Positions 9,672 to 16,607 of a stretch of DNA of 23,716 nt are shown here, one piece after another. This DNA comes from Acidobacteriaceae bacterium (lineage in GTDB: Bacteria > Acidobacteriota > Terriglobia > Terriglobales > Acidobacteriaceae), in assembly GCA_003165095.1 (NCBI GenBank), contig PLSH01000166.1, forward strand, positions 1 to 23,716. The letters are read 5' to 3'. Numbering within the stretch: the stretch's first letter is position 1; the number at the start of each line of letters is the position of its first letter. The translations under genes and the position numbers were made by a program. The notes below the pieces were generated by a model that was given only the letters and a program-made list of their open reading frames with translations, was not told the origin of the DNA and did not search any database.

Positions 9672-11129
9672 ATGGAAAGCGGCACATGCGTAAGAATAGC
9701 GTCTCCACTCCTGGTCGGCACGGCGCTGATGATTGCGCTCGGATGCGGCGGCGGTCAGCCAGGCAGCAGCTCTCCGCAGCCACCTCCCAGCAGTCCAGCC
9801 ACGATAACTGTTTCTGGCACTCCATGGGGAACCAGCACACAATACATCGGCGCCAACGAGGGAGACCAATACTTCAATGCGGCGGACATTAAAGATTTGG
9901 GAATCAATACTTATAGGATCTATGGCTCTGTTGCCCGCTGGGAGTACCAACCTGATTCCGGCACCGTCGGCTCGCCGACCGAAGCTCAGATCCAAGCCAA
10001 TCCGAATGTTATCAACTGGAGTTGGTGGGACACGGTGATGACAACTCCGCCCGGTGGCAGCGATTACAGCTGGGATGGCGACACAACAGTCTGGCAGGGA
10101 AACGCTCGCACCATCTTCCAGACATTGCAGCAAAACGGGATTCGCACGGTGGTGGTATTGCGCCCGGTAAGCCCCGGCGGCACACCAACCTGGGCCGATC
10201 AATCGATGAACCCTCCCAGTACAACGACCGGCCAGAATGCGTGGTGGGAACATGTGTTTGCGCTTGCCTATTGGCTCAACGTGCGCAACAAATACGTCGT
10301 GGACGATTGGGAGATCGAGAATGAGCCGGATAACTCCACACAAGGCTGGAGCGGTTCGCTCAGCGACTATGTTTCGTTTTCGGCGCTCACGGCGAATGCG
10401 ATCAATTATGTTTATTCGACTTACCTGCCCGGACGCACGCCACACATCTACGCGCCCGTGACGACCGGAAGCAGCACTTGGCCTCAAAGCCTGATGCAGC
10501 AGGCGCCCGGTTCGTTCGACTCCGTAGATATTCACGACTACGACGCAAACATCAGTACGTATGTCTCTACAGTGCACGGTTCGATGAGCGCGAACGGATT
10601 CACGAATTCTCCTTTGTGGGTTACGGAGTGGTCCACTTATGCAGCAAGCCAATATGAGAATGCTTCATTCGGCGTCAGCGATGTAATTTCAAATCTTATC
10701 CTCAGCTCGCAGCCGGGAAGCAATTATGTCTACGGAAGCCACATATACAGCCTTTACGACTGGGGAAGTGGAGCCTACGGTCTCATGGGTCCAGGGGATA
10801 CGCCGCGAGCGGATTATTACGCCATGCGCATGGCCATCCGAGGATTGCAGGGCGGCCGCACAACATTTCAAACCACCTGCAGCGTGCCCGGCTTGCTGGC
10901 AATAACAACCAAGGACATATCTGGTCACTACTGGGTCCTCATTGCCGACACGTCGAGCAGCGCAACCTCTGCCACGGTCAATCTCAGCTCCCTCATCTCC
11001 AACGGTCAGGGAATGATGTGGCAGTTCGATTCAAGTCACAATGATGTGGTGGTGGCAAGCCCCACGCTCGCCAGTGGCCAGGTGACTCTCAGCCTCTCTG
11101 CCAATACGGCCTTTCTGCTTGAGTTCTGA
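9672..11129 (+). CDS. Lipoprotein glycoside hydrolase of clan GH-A
   Basis: This 485-aa predicted lipoprotein has an N-terminal hydrophobic segment ending in a lipobox-like IALGC (lipidated C25) and a Ser/Pro-rich linker (about 29-43). The catalytic part has the clan GH-A arrangement: LGINTYRIYGSVARWEY, then the acid/base E218 in DDWEIENEPD at the end of strand 4, and the nucleophile E319 in LWVTEWSTYA at the end of strand 7. The NEP signature is typical of GH39, GH51 or GH5-like enzymes, and I cannot fix the family by eye. The C-terminal 100 residues (VLIADTSSSATSATVNLSS onwards) look like the small beta-sandwich that often follows such barrels. The ATG at 9672 is preceded by GGAG at 9664-9667; an in-frame TTG at 9645 is less likely. 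It is probably cotranscribed with the preceding enzyme and acts at the cell surface. Confidence 0.8.
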   Translation: MESGTCVRIASPLLVGTALMIALGCGGGQPGSSSPQPPPSSPATITVSGTPWGTSTQYIGANEGDQYFNAADIKDLGINTYRIYGSVARWEYQPDSGTVGSPTEAQIQANPNVINWSWWDTVMTTPPGGSDYSWDGDTTVWQGNARTIFQTLQQNGIRTVVVLRPVSPGGTPTWADQSMNPPSTTTGQNAWWEHVFALAYWLNVRNKYVVDDWEIENEPDNSTQGWSGSLSDYVSFSALTANAINYVYSTYLPGRTPHIYAPVTTGSSTWPQSLMQQAPGSFDSVDIHDYDANISTYVSTVHGSMSANGFTNSPLWVTEWSTYAASQYENASFGVSDVISNLILSSQPGSNYVYGSHIYSLYDWGSGAYGLMGPGDTPRADYYAMRMAIRGLQGGRTTFQTTCSVPGLLAITTKDISGHYWVLIADTSSSATSATVNLSSLISNGQGMMWQFDSSHNDVVVASPTLASGQVTLSLSANTAFLLEF

Positions 11130-11139
11130 CGCCTTGGTT

Positions 11140-11160
11140 ATTATTTAGTTGGTAAATAAT
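11140..11160. repeat. AT-rich perfect inverted repeat after the glycosidase gene
   Basis: ATTATTTA and TAAATAAT form perfect 8-bp arms around GTTGG, 11 nt after the glycosidase stop codon. The composition is conspicuously AT-rich against its surroundings. The weak A/T stem and absence of a following T-tract argue against an intrinsic terminator. It may be an operator for the methyltransferase gene downstream. Confidence 0.35.
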
Positions 11161-11301
11161 TGACCGGAACTCGAAATCGCTGGCTGCAGCAGAGCTGGAA
11201 GCGCGGTTTGAAGTCGCCATTCGAGGAGATGGATCAGGCACCTGTGGCAAATTCAAGGCGACTTCTCGAGGAATAGTCAAGACTTGCTGACTGGCGATAC
11301 G

Positions 11302-11997
11302 ATGAGTGGCAAGATCAGTAGCAGGAAGAGGACGAAGGTGTCGGAGCGATCAGGAACCCTCGCTGGCGATCCATTCGGTGGTCGACGCCCAACCAGTCAC
11401 GAACGGATGACGGGACTGCCTTGGGATGCGTCTTACCAGGACGGCCCTGCGCCTTGGGATATTGGCCAGCCGCAGCCAGCAATCGTGCGTTTGGCATCCG
11501 ATGGAGGATTCACCGGAGCGGTGCTGGATGCGGGCTGCGGGTCTGGCGAGAACGCTCTTCACGTCGCCTCGCTGGGATTGTCGGTTCTGGGTGTTGATGT
11601 GGCTGAGACGGCGCTGGCGATCGCTCGACAGAAGGCCTACGATCGTGGGATCGAGGTTGAGTTCGCTGCGGCTGACGCATTCCAGTTGGAGCGTTTGGAG
11701 CGCAGGTTTCAGACGGTGCTCGATTGCGGATTGTTTCACACCTTCAACGGCGACGAGCGGCCAAAGTACGTGGCGAGTCTGGGGTCGGTGACTGAACAGG
11801 GTGGAACCCTATATGTGTTGTGCTTCAGTGACGATGGACCCGATACTGGCCCACACCCCATCAGCCGGGAAGAGCTGAGAGCGGCGTTCGACGCCAGCAA
11901 TGGATGGAACGTGGCCGCAATCCATCCGGGCCGGATTCAGACGAGATACCACGACGACGGTGCGCCGGCCTGGTTCGCGACCATCAAACGGATCTAG
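11302..11997 (+). CDS. Class I SAM-dependent methyltransferase
   Basis: This is a 231-aa predicted cytoplasmic methyltransferase of the Methyltransf_25/TPMT-like class. The SAM-binding motif I is VLDAGCGSGENALHVA (about 74-89). An acidic residue ends strand 2 in VLGVDVAETAL, AAADAFQLE is motif II-like, and TVLDCGLFHTF is at motif IV. Upstream of the fold is WDASYQDGPAPWDIGQPQPAI, a hallmark N-terminus of small acidobacterial and actinobacterial members. The start is uncertain. The ATG at 11302 adds a basic 35-residue tail, whereas the ATG at 11407 begins right before the family's usual first residues. Neither has a strong ribosome binding site. The substrate is unknown and no functional link to the glycosidases is visible. 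It faces the convergent second receptor gene across a 264-nt gap. Confidence 0.85.
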   Translation: MSGKISSRKRTKVSERSGTLAGDPFGGRRPTSHERMTGLPWDASYQDGPAPWDIGQPQPAIVRLASDGGFTGAVLDAGCGSGENALHVASLGLSVLGVDVAETALAIARQKAYDRGIEVEFAAADAFQLERLERRFQTVLDCGLFHTFNGDERPKYVASLGSVTEQGGTLYVLCFSDDGPDTGPHPISREELRAAFDASNGWNVAAIHPGRIQTRYHDDGAPAWFATIKRI

Positions 11998-12226
11998 GCC
12001 GTGGAATTGGTCGTCTCCGCAAGAGATGCCGTGCCGTCGCACATGACTCAATTGGCGAAAATTGCCTAGCTCCAAAGCTTGCCCCCGGCGGCTGGAAACG
12101 CGATTTGGTCTGTCATTGGCGTCAACTTGTGCTGATAGCCCCTAGACTCGGTCCTCTCTATACCGATCGAAAGGCACAATCCGGTCGCAGGGGATTTGAC
12201 GGGGAATCTCTCGAAAGTTGGGCACG

Positions 12227-12241
12227 GGAGCATGGTGCTCC
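12227..12241 (-). terminator. Small hairpin in the convergent gap, possible terminator of the second receptor
   Basis: GGAGCA and TGCTCC pair across TGG, beginning 20 nt after the stop codon of the minus-strand receptor. No T-run follows in either direction, so it is at best a weak or factor-assisted terminator. The remainder of the gap (11998-12261) shows no gene or other structure I can support. Confidence 0.25.
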
Positions 12242-12261
12242 GGATCATATTCTCTGTCCTG

Positions 12262-15200
12262 TCAGAAGCTGAACTTCAGTGCCCCCTGCAGAACGCGTGG
12301 CGGCGCCGCACTGATTGCGTTGCCGAAGATCGAACTGCCGATATTGCCATCGACTGAAGTGGGACCGTTGAACTGCGTGTGGTTGAAGACGTTGAAAGCC
12401 TCGGCACGGAAGACCAGCGACTTCGAATCAGTGGGCGATAGCTTCTTCGCGACCGCCATATCGTAATTTTCCGCTCCGGGGCCGTAGAAGAAGCGCCGCT
12501 TCGAAGTGCCCGGAGTTCCCAGTGCATTCATGCTGAAGTCCGCTGCGTCAAAGTAGTTGTTTGCGTTGGTGCGCGGATTGTGATTGAGACGCAGCGGGGC
12601 GCCGTTGTAATCGGGCTCGTCAATGCTGCTGTTGTTGACCCCATTCGGATTTGTCCCAATCAGCGAGTTGTCGCCATTGTTGATTATGGTGATGGGAAAG
12701 CCAGTCGTGAAGCGGGTGATCCCGGAGAGCGACCAGCCGCTCGTGAGCCGGTTGGGGTGCAGGATGCGGTCAACGGGAAGCTGGTATTCGTAGCTGAGGA
12801 CGAAGTTCTGCTTCACGTCGAACGAGGAGACAGCGTAGCTGAGCGCATGGTTGAAGGGATTGACCTCCTCGCCGACATTCGAGGACTGATCGAGGGATTT
12901 GCCATAGGTGTATGCGCCAGAGAACTCCAGTCGCCCGCTGGTGTGGCGGACGCTGAGTTCAAGAGCGTTGTAGTTGGCGTAACCGATATTCGACTGAAGC
13001 GCATTGCTGCCGAAGTTCGATCCCAGCGGCCCGCGCGTGCCATTCACCTGCCCGCTGCCAATCGGATAATAGACAGTGTCCTCGCCATAGGCGCCGCAGG
13101 TCAGCGTTCTCGGCTGCACTTCGTTCGGTTGGCTGAGGCTGAGGCAAAGCGCCGGGTTGCCGGGATTCGACTCGACCAGAACGCGCTGGCGGTGGCTCGC
13201 AGTTCCGACATAGCTCGCGCTGAGGACCGTGTTGGGACCGGCCTGGCGCTCGATGGAGAGCATCCACTCTTCTGTGTAGGGCGCGCGGTTGTGGATGTCG
13301 TAGCCCGGAATGCCGCTGATTGGCACAAAGTTGCGCCAGTCAAAGCTGCCGTCGGGATGGTTGCGCGAAGAGTTCAATGGGGCGAAGGTGTAGGGGAAGG
13401 GCTGTCCGAAGTTCTGGCCGCTGGCCGCGGAGATAAACGGTGTTGCAAATAACGGCGGCGCGGGACTGGTGTAGGTGGTGCCGTAGGGCGCATTCGCGGC
13501 CAGTACACCAATCGATAGCGCATCGATGGCCGTATAGAAATTGCCGAAACTGGTGTGGATGCTGGTGGTTCCGGGTGCGCCGAGAAGCTTCTCGATCCAA
13601 CTGCCAGTGGCTGCCTGCGGTGACCAGGCAAGACCGACGCGTGGCGCGAAACTCAGTTCGCCGATGGGAGCCAGTGTATTGGGAACACAGGGATCTCCGG
13701 GGTAGAGAATGCCCGCCGGTGCGCCGGGGAAGACATCTGACTGCGCGCCCGGGACAAATGTCGAGATCTGGTTGTATTTTTCCGACCAGGGTGCGACCCG
13801 ATCCCAGCGAAGGCCGTAATTGAGTGTCAGGTTGGGCCGAAGGCGCCAGCTATCCTGGGCAAAGGCCCCGACATACTTGTTTCGAGCGTAAAAGGGGTTG
13901 AGCTGGCTCTGGTTGTATTGGCTGGGCGCGCCGATGAGGAAATCGGCGAAGTCGACACCGGTCTCCGTTCCCGAGAAGACAAAACTGCCGTTGAACTGCG
14001 CAATCGCGTGGGCGTTGACCTGGTCGGCATGAAACTCCGCACCAAATTTCACGGTGTGATTACCGAGCACCTTTGAAAACGTGTCGGTGATCTGATAGGT
14101 GTTGTTGGTCTGGATCAACTGATTGGCCGTGGCGCCGGTCGAGTAGCCATTGAAGTTCAGGTTCTCGACGCTTTGGCCATTGTGGTCCAGCGCGACAATG
14201 CTCGGGCTGCCGTCCGCATTCTCAAAGCCCTGCGAAACGAGGCTCACGTTGCGGCCGCCAACGGGCTGACCGAGGTTGGTGAAATCGCGCAGGTAGCTCA
14301 GGTGAAGTTCATTGACGGCGGTTGCGCTCAGTGTCTTCGTATCGCCAACAGCAATCAGTTGTGCGCGACCCGTCGTGAGAGCATCGAAGCCGGGAACGCT
14401 GGCGCCGCTCTGGGCCACAGGATAGGGATTGTCCAGGGTGAATCCGTCGATGAAGTAGTATGCCGATAGCAATCCCAGGTGCGTGTTCGCATCCAGACGT
14501 AGAGCCTCTTTGTCGTCGCGAACGGTCTGGTTATAGGCAGAGGTGGCGAATTCATTGGCGGTGTTGGGAGTTGGGATGTATTGAAGCAGCCACTGCGCTG
14601 GGATCGACCATGCAGTTGTCGGAATGGATCCGGTTGGGAATACGGCGGGCCTGCCGGGCATGCACCCGACGGACTGCGGGGAGTAGGGATCGTTCGATGC
14701 AACGCTGGAACTGAGCTCCTTTGACAGCAAGCCTGCCAGGTAGGGTCCGCTCACACATCCGGTCAGCTGGCTGAGACCAGTTGAGGGATTTATGAAGCTG
14801 CCTCCGCGCTGGGCTTGGGTAGGGACTGAGATCTCGCCGGTATCGATGCCCTGTGTCTGGCGTGTCCCTTGGTAATCCGCAAAGAAGAAGACCTTGTTAC
14901 GGCGAAGCGGTCCGCCGAATGTGCCGCCGAACTGGTTCTGGCGGAATGCGCCGCGCGTTGGAGAGAAGTAGTTGCGCGCATTCAAGTCCGTGTTACGCAG
15001 AAAGTTGAAGGCGCTGCCGTGGAATCCGTTGCTCCCGGATTTGGTAATCACGCTGATCTGGCCGCCGGAAAATTCACCGTACTCGGCGTCAAAGTTGCTA
15101 GTGATGATGCGGAACTCCGCGATCGCATCCAGATTGGGGATGATCGCGGTGCCTGCGTTCACGTCTTCTTCCACATCGCTGCCGTTCACACCGAAATAGT

Positions 15201-15816
15201 TGGCAAACTCCCGCTGCCCGTTGACCGAGATCGTGCCGGGATTCAACGTTCCCGAGGGAGAAAGAGTGGTTGCGCCCACATCCTGCACGGTGCTCGAGGT
15301 AATGGAGCTGGCAGGAGCTACGCCTGCCTGCAAGGAGAGCAGATCGGTAAAGCTGCGGCCATCGAGAGGAACAGCCTCCATCTGACGGCCGGTGATTACC
15401 TGGCCCAGCTGCGTCTCAATGGTCTCAACGTGCAGCGCATAGTCGTTCACGCTCACCGTCTCACTCGCGCTGCCGACTTCGAGGGGCGCATCGAGGGTGA
15501 GGGAGGCATCCGTATCGAGCACGATGCCTTTGCGGCGGTAGGCGCGAAAGCCCGACGCCTGCACTTCCAGGTCATAGCGGCCAACCGGCAGAACAGGCAG
15601 AGTGAAATATCCCTTGCCGTCGGTCTGCGTGCGGTAAACGAGGCCGGTATTGACCTCCTGGACGGTCACTTTCGCGCTGAGAACGACGTTTCCGGACGGG
15701 TCTTTCACCGTACCGGAGATACTTCCGGCCACGGCTCCCCAGGTACGGGCGGCAAAAAGCAAGAGAAAGCAGCTCATGAGAATTGCAAATTGACGATTGT
15801 TCTTCGACGGTCTCAC
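12262..15816 (-). CDS. Oar-like TonB-dependent receptor (second copy)
   Basis: This is a 1184-aa outer-membrane TonB-dependent transporter. It has a signal peptide (about 1-28, FAILMSCFLLLFAARTWGA), a CarboxypepD_reg domain (about 31-115; SISGTVKDPSGNVVLSAKVTVQEV), and a plug with LDGRSFTDLLSLQAGV and VITKSGSNGFHGSAFNFLRN. RQNQFGGTFGGPLRRNKVFFF leads into the barrel, which ends ALKFSF. I prefer the GTG at 15816 because AAGGA stands 7 nt before it and the signal peptide starts immediately. The in-frame ATG at 15909 would give a 31-residue extension, lacks a ribosome binding site and sits between the two copies of a repeated upstream element. The gene is alone, with no glycosidase next to it, and is convergent with the methyltransferase. 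Its control region carries a CRP-like palindrome and duplicated sites. The substrate is unknown. Confidence 0.92.
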   Translation of the reverse strand: MRPSKNNRQFAILMSCFLLLFAARTWGAVAGSISGTVKDPSGNVVLSAKVTVQEVNTGLVYRTQTDGKGYFTLPVLPVGRYDLEVQASGFRAYRRKGIVLDTDASLTLDAPLEVGSASETVSVNDYALHVETIETQLGQVITGRQMEAVPLDGRSFTDLLSLQAGVAPASSITSSTVQDVGATTLSPSGTLNPGTISVNGQREFANYFGVNGSDVEEDVNAGTAIIPNLDAIAEFRIITSNFDAEYGEFSGGQISVITKSGSNGFHGSAFNFLRNTDLNARNYFSPTRGAFRQNQFGGTFGGPLRRNKVFFFADYQGTRQTQGIDTGEISVPTQAQRGGSFINPSTGLSQLTGCVSGPYLAGLLSKELSSSVASNDPYSPQSVGCMPGRPAVFPTGSIPTTAWSIPAQWLLQYIPTPNTANEFATSAYNQTVRDDKEALRLDANTHLGLLSAYYFIDGFTLDNPYPVAQSGASVPGFDALTTGRAQLIAVGDTKTLSATAVNELHLSYLRDFTNLGQPVGGRNVSLVSQGFENADGSPSIVALDHNGQSVENLNFNGYSTGATANQLIQTNNTYQITDTFSKVLGNHTVKFGAEFHADQVNAHAIAQFNGSFVFSGTETGVDFADFLIGAPSQYNQSQLNPFYARNKYVGAFAQDSWRLRPNLTLNYGLRWDRVAPWSEKYNQISTFVPGAQSDVFPGAPAGILYPGDPCVPNTLAPIGELSFAPRVGLAWSPQAATGSWIEKLLGAPGTTSIHTSFGNFYTAIDALSIGVLAANAPYGTTYTSPAPPLFATPFISAASGQNFGQPFPYTFAPLNSSRNHPDGSFDWRNFVPISGIPGYDIHNRAPYTEEWMLSIERQAGPNTVLSASYVGTASHRQRVLVESNPGNPALCLSLSQPNEVQPRTLTCGAYGEDTVYYPIGSGQVNGTRGPLGSNFGSNALQSNIGYANYNALELSVRHTSGRLEFSGAYTYGKSLDQSSNVGEEVNPFNHALSYAVSSFDVKQNFVLSYEYQLPVDRILHPNRLTSGWSLSGITRFTTGFPITIINNGDNSLIGTNPNGVNNSSIDEPDYNGAPLRLNHNPRTNANNYFDAADFSMNALGTPGTSKRRFFYGPGAENYDMAVAKKLSPTDSKSLVFRAEAFNVFNHTQFNGPTSVDGNIGSSIFGNAISAAPPRVLQGALKFSF

Positions 15817-15883
15817 TTGGAATTCCTTCAGTTGTCGCTGGCCTCGCGGAGGAGCCGTTGAACAGGTCCGCCGGATTGGGCCG

Positions 15884-15928
15884 CAATATACGACCAAATT
15901 AGTCTTCATTCAATATACGACAAATTAG
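15884..15928. repeat. Duplicated 18/19-bp element in the leader of the second receptor
   Basis: CAATATACGACCAAATTAG (15884-15902) and CAATATACGACAAATTAG (15911-15928) are the same sequence apart from one inserted C, 27 nt start to start. They lie 68-112 nt upstream of the preferred GTG start of the receptor. Tandem near-identical AT-rich sites with this spacing suggest cooperative binding of a regulator or duplicated promoter elements. No equivalent copy was noticed elsewhere in the window. Confidence 0.6.
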
Positions 15929-15943
15929 GTCCGATATTATTGC

Positions 15944-15959
15944 AGTGATTTAAATCACA
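15944..15959. promoter_or_regulatory. CRP/FNR-like operator upstream of the second receptor
   Basis: The sequence AGTGATTTAAATCACA contains a 14-bp perfect palindrome (15945-15958). It agrees with the CRP consensus TGTGA-N6-TCACA at nine of ten conserved positions. It sits about 128 nt upstream of the receptor's GTG start and 16 nt beyond the duplicated elements. A CRP/FNR-superfamily activator would fit a nutrient-uptake gene, but no such regulator is encoded in this window. Confidence 0.5.
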
Positions 15960-16208
15960 TCAGATTGTGAGAGGAATCGCGATAAGAGAACGGCTCGATT
16001 ACGCAGAATCGACGGGTGTCAAATCGAGCGGCTTCAGGTTGGAAACGTTCATTGGGCTGTTGACCGGGTGAGAATTGCCAATGAGATTCTCCGTGTCCCA
16101 GCCTCAAACCTGCCTTTGCCATCCCAGTGGAATGCGAACGCGGCCATCTTTGTGAACGGCAACGCCCACTACATCCTTGGGATCAACCCGTCGTAAAATG
16201 AAGCTGCC
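15960..16208. other. Gap between the second receptor's control region and the integration module
   Basis: I see no convincing gene here. An inverted repeat GAGAAT-N10-ATTCTC lies at 16070-16091 and CGATT-N6-AATCG lies just upstream. Several frames stay open near 16110-16205, including a 92-codon minus-strand frame reaching 16382, but they are Gly/His- or Arg-rich with no domain signature. This stretch may contain the promoter of the small ORF at 16209 and part of the mobile element. Confidence 0.4.
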
Positions 16209-16361
16209 ATGACCGACGCAGAGAAAGCCGCCCTGATCGCCAAAGTTGCCTCCATGACCAACGCTGAGAAAGAAGCTCGTGTTGAAGAGATTTACGCCAT
16301 GCCCGCCGACGAACGTCTCACCGATGAAGTCAGCCTTGAACTTCTCGAAATTTTGATTTGA
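16209..16361 (+). CDS. Small acidic ORF of the integration module (50 aa)
   Basis: A 50-codon frame starts at ATG 16209 and ends at TGA 16359-16361. The product starts MTDAEKAALIAKVASM and ends SLELLEILI. It is rich in Asp, Glu, Ala and Lys, has no cysteine, and reads as amphipathic helix, the typical look of a small DNA-element accessory or antitoxin-like protein. It lies 24 nt upstream of the excisionase-like gene in the same direction, so the two could be cotranscribed. The ribosome binding site is poor and I recognise no family. A 92-codon frame on the opposite strand overlaps it; codon content favours this strand. Confidence 0.45.
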   Translation: MTDAEKAALIAKVASMTNAEKEARVEEIYAMPADERLTDEVSLELLEILI

Positions 16362-16385
16362 GCCCCGAGGACGAGGGTTCACCAG

Positions 16386-16607
16386 GTGCGCGTATTCTCC
16401 TTTGTGGACCTTGCATCACAACTAGCGAATGTCGACCACGCCCTGACCGTTCCCGAGGTGGCCAAGCTGCTCGGGTTCTCTCGCTCGGCTCTCTATGAAA
16501 TGGTCAACGACTGCCGCATCCCTCACCACCGTATCGGCTCCAGCATCCGCTTTGACCCGCAGGAGCTGGCCGATTGGTGGCGGGGCCGCCTAATGCTAGC
16601 CGCCTAA
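16386..16607 (+). CDS. Excisionase-like HTH protein (MerR/AlpA-type)
   Basis: This 73-aa protein has a single winged helix-turn-helix of the excisionase/HTH_17 family. LTVPEVAKLLGFSRSALYEMVNDCRIPHHRIGSSIRFDPQELADWW covers residues 20-65. In such proteins the helix reads an element's control or arm sites and the strand pair with RIGSSIRF forms the wing. The start is a GTG with a distant GAGGG about 12 nt upstream. Its TAA stop overlaps the stop codon of the convergent tyrosine recombinase by two bases. An excisionase or recombination directionality role follows from the family and the neighbour; a transcriptional role is also possible. Confidence 0.85.
   Translation: MRVFSFVDLASQLANVDHALTVPEVAKLLGFSRSALYEMVNDCRIPHHRIGSSIRFDPQELADWWRGRLMLAA

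Noticed and set aside
9333..10652. Long minus-strand open frame (439 codons) opposite the two glycosidase genes
   Set aside because: It lies antisense to two well-supported enzymes, is rich in Arg and Ala without domain motifs, and reflects GC-driven openness of the opposite strand.
12580..13452. Plus-strand open frame (290 codons) opposite the receptor barrel
   Set aside because: Shadow of the receptor gene with a Val/Ala/Arg/Glu-rich composition and no motif.
14869..15861. Plus-strand open frame (330 codons) opposite the second receptor
   Set aside because: Antisense to the signal peptide, CarboxypepD_reg and plug regions of a clear receptor; no recognisable fold.
16104..16382. Minus-strand 92-codon frame with repeated VGGHG/VGHGG segments
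   Set aside because: The Gly/His repeats mirror the Asp/Ala/Met codons of the plus-strand 50-aa ORF; no family recognised, so the plus strand is preferred, with reservations.
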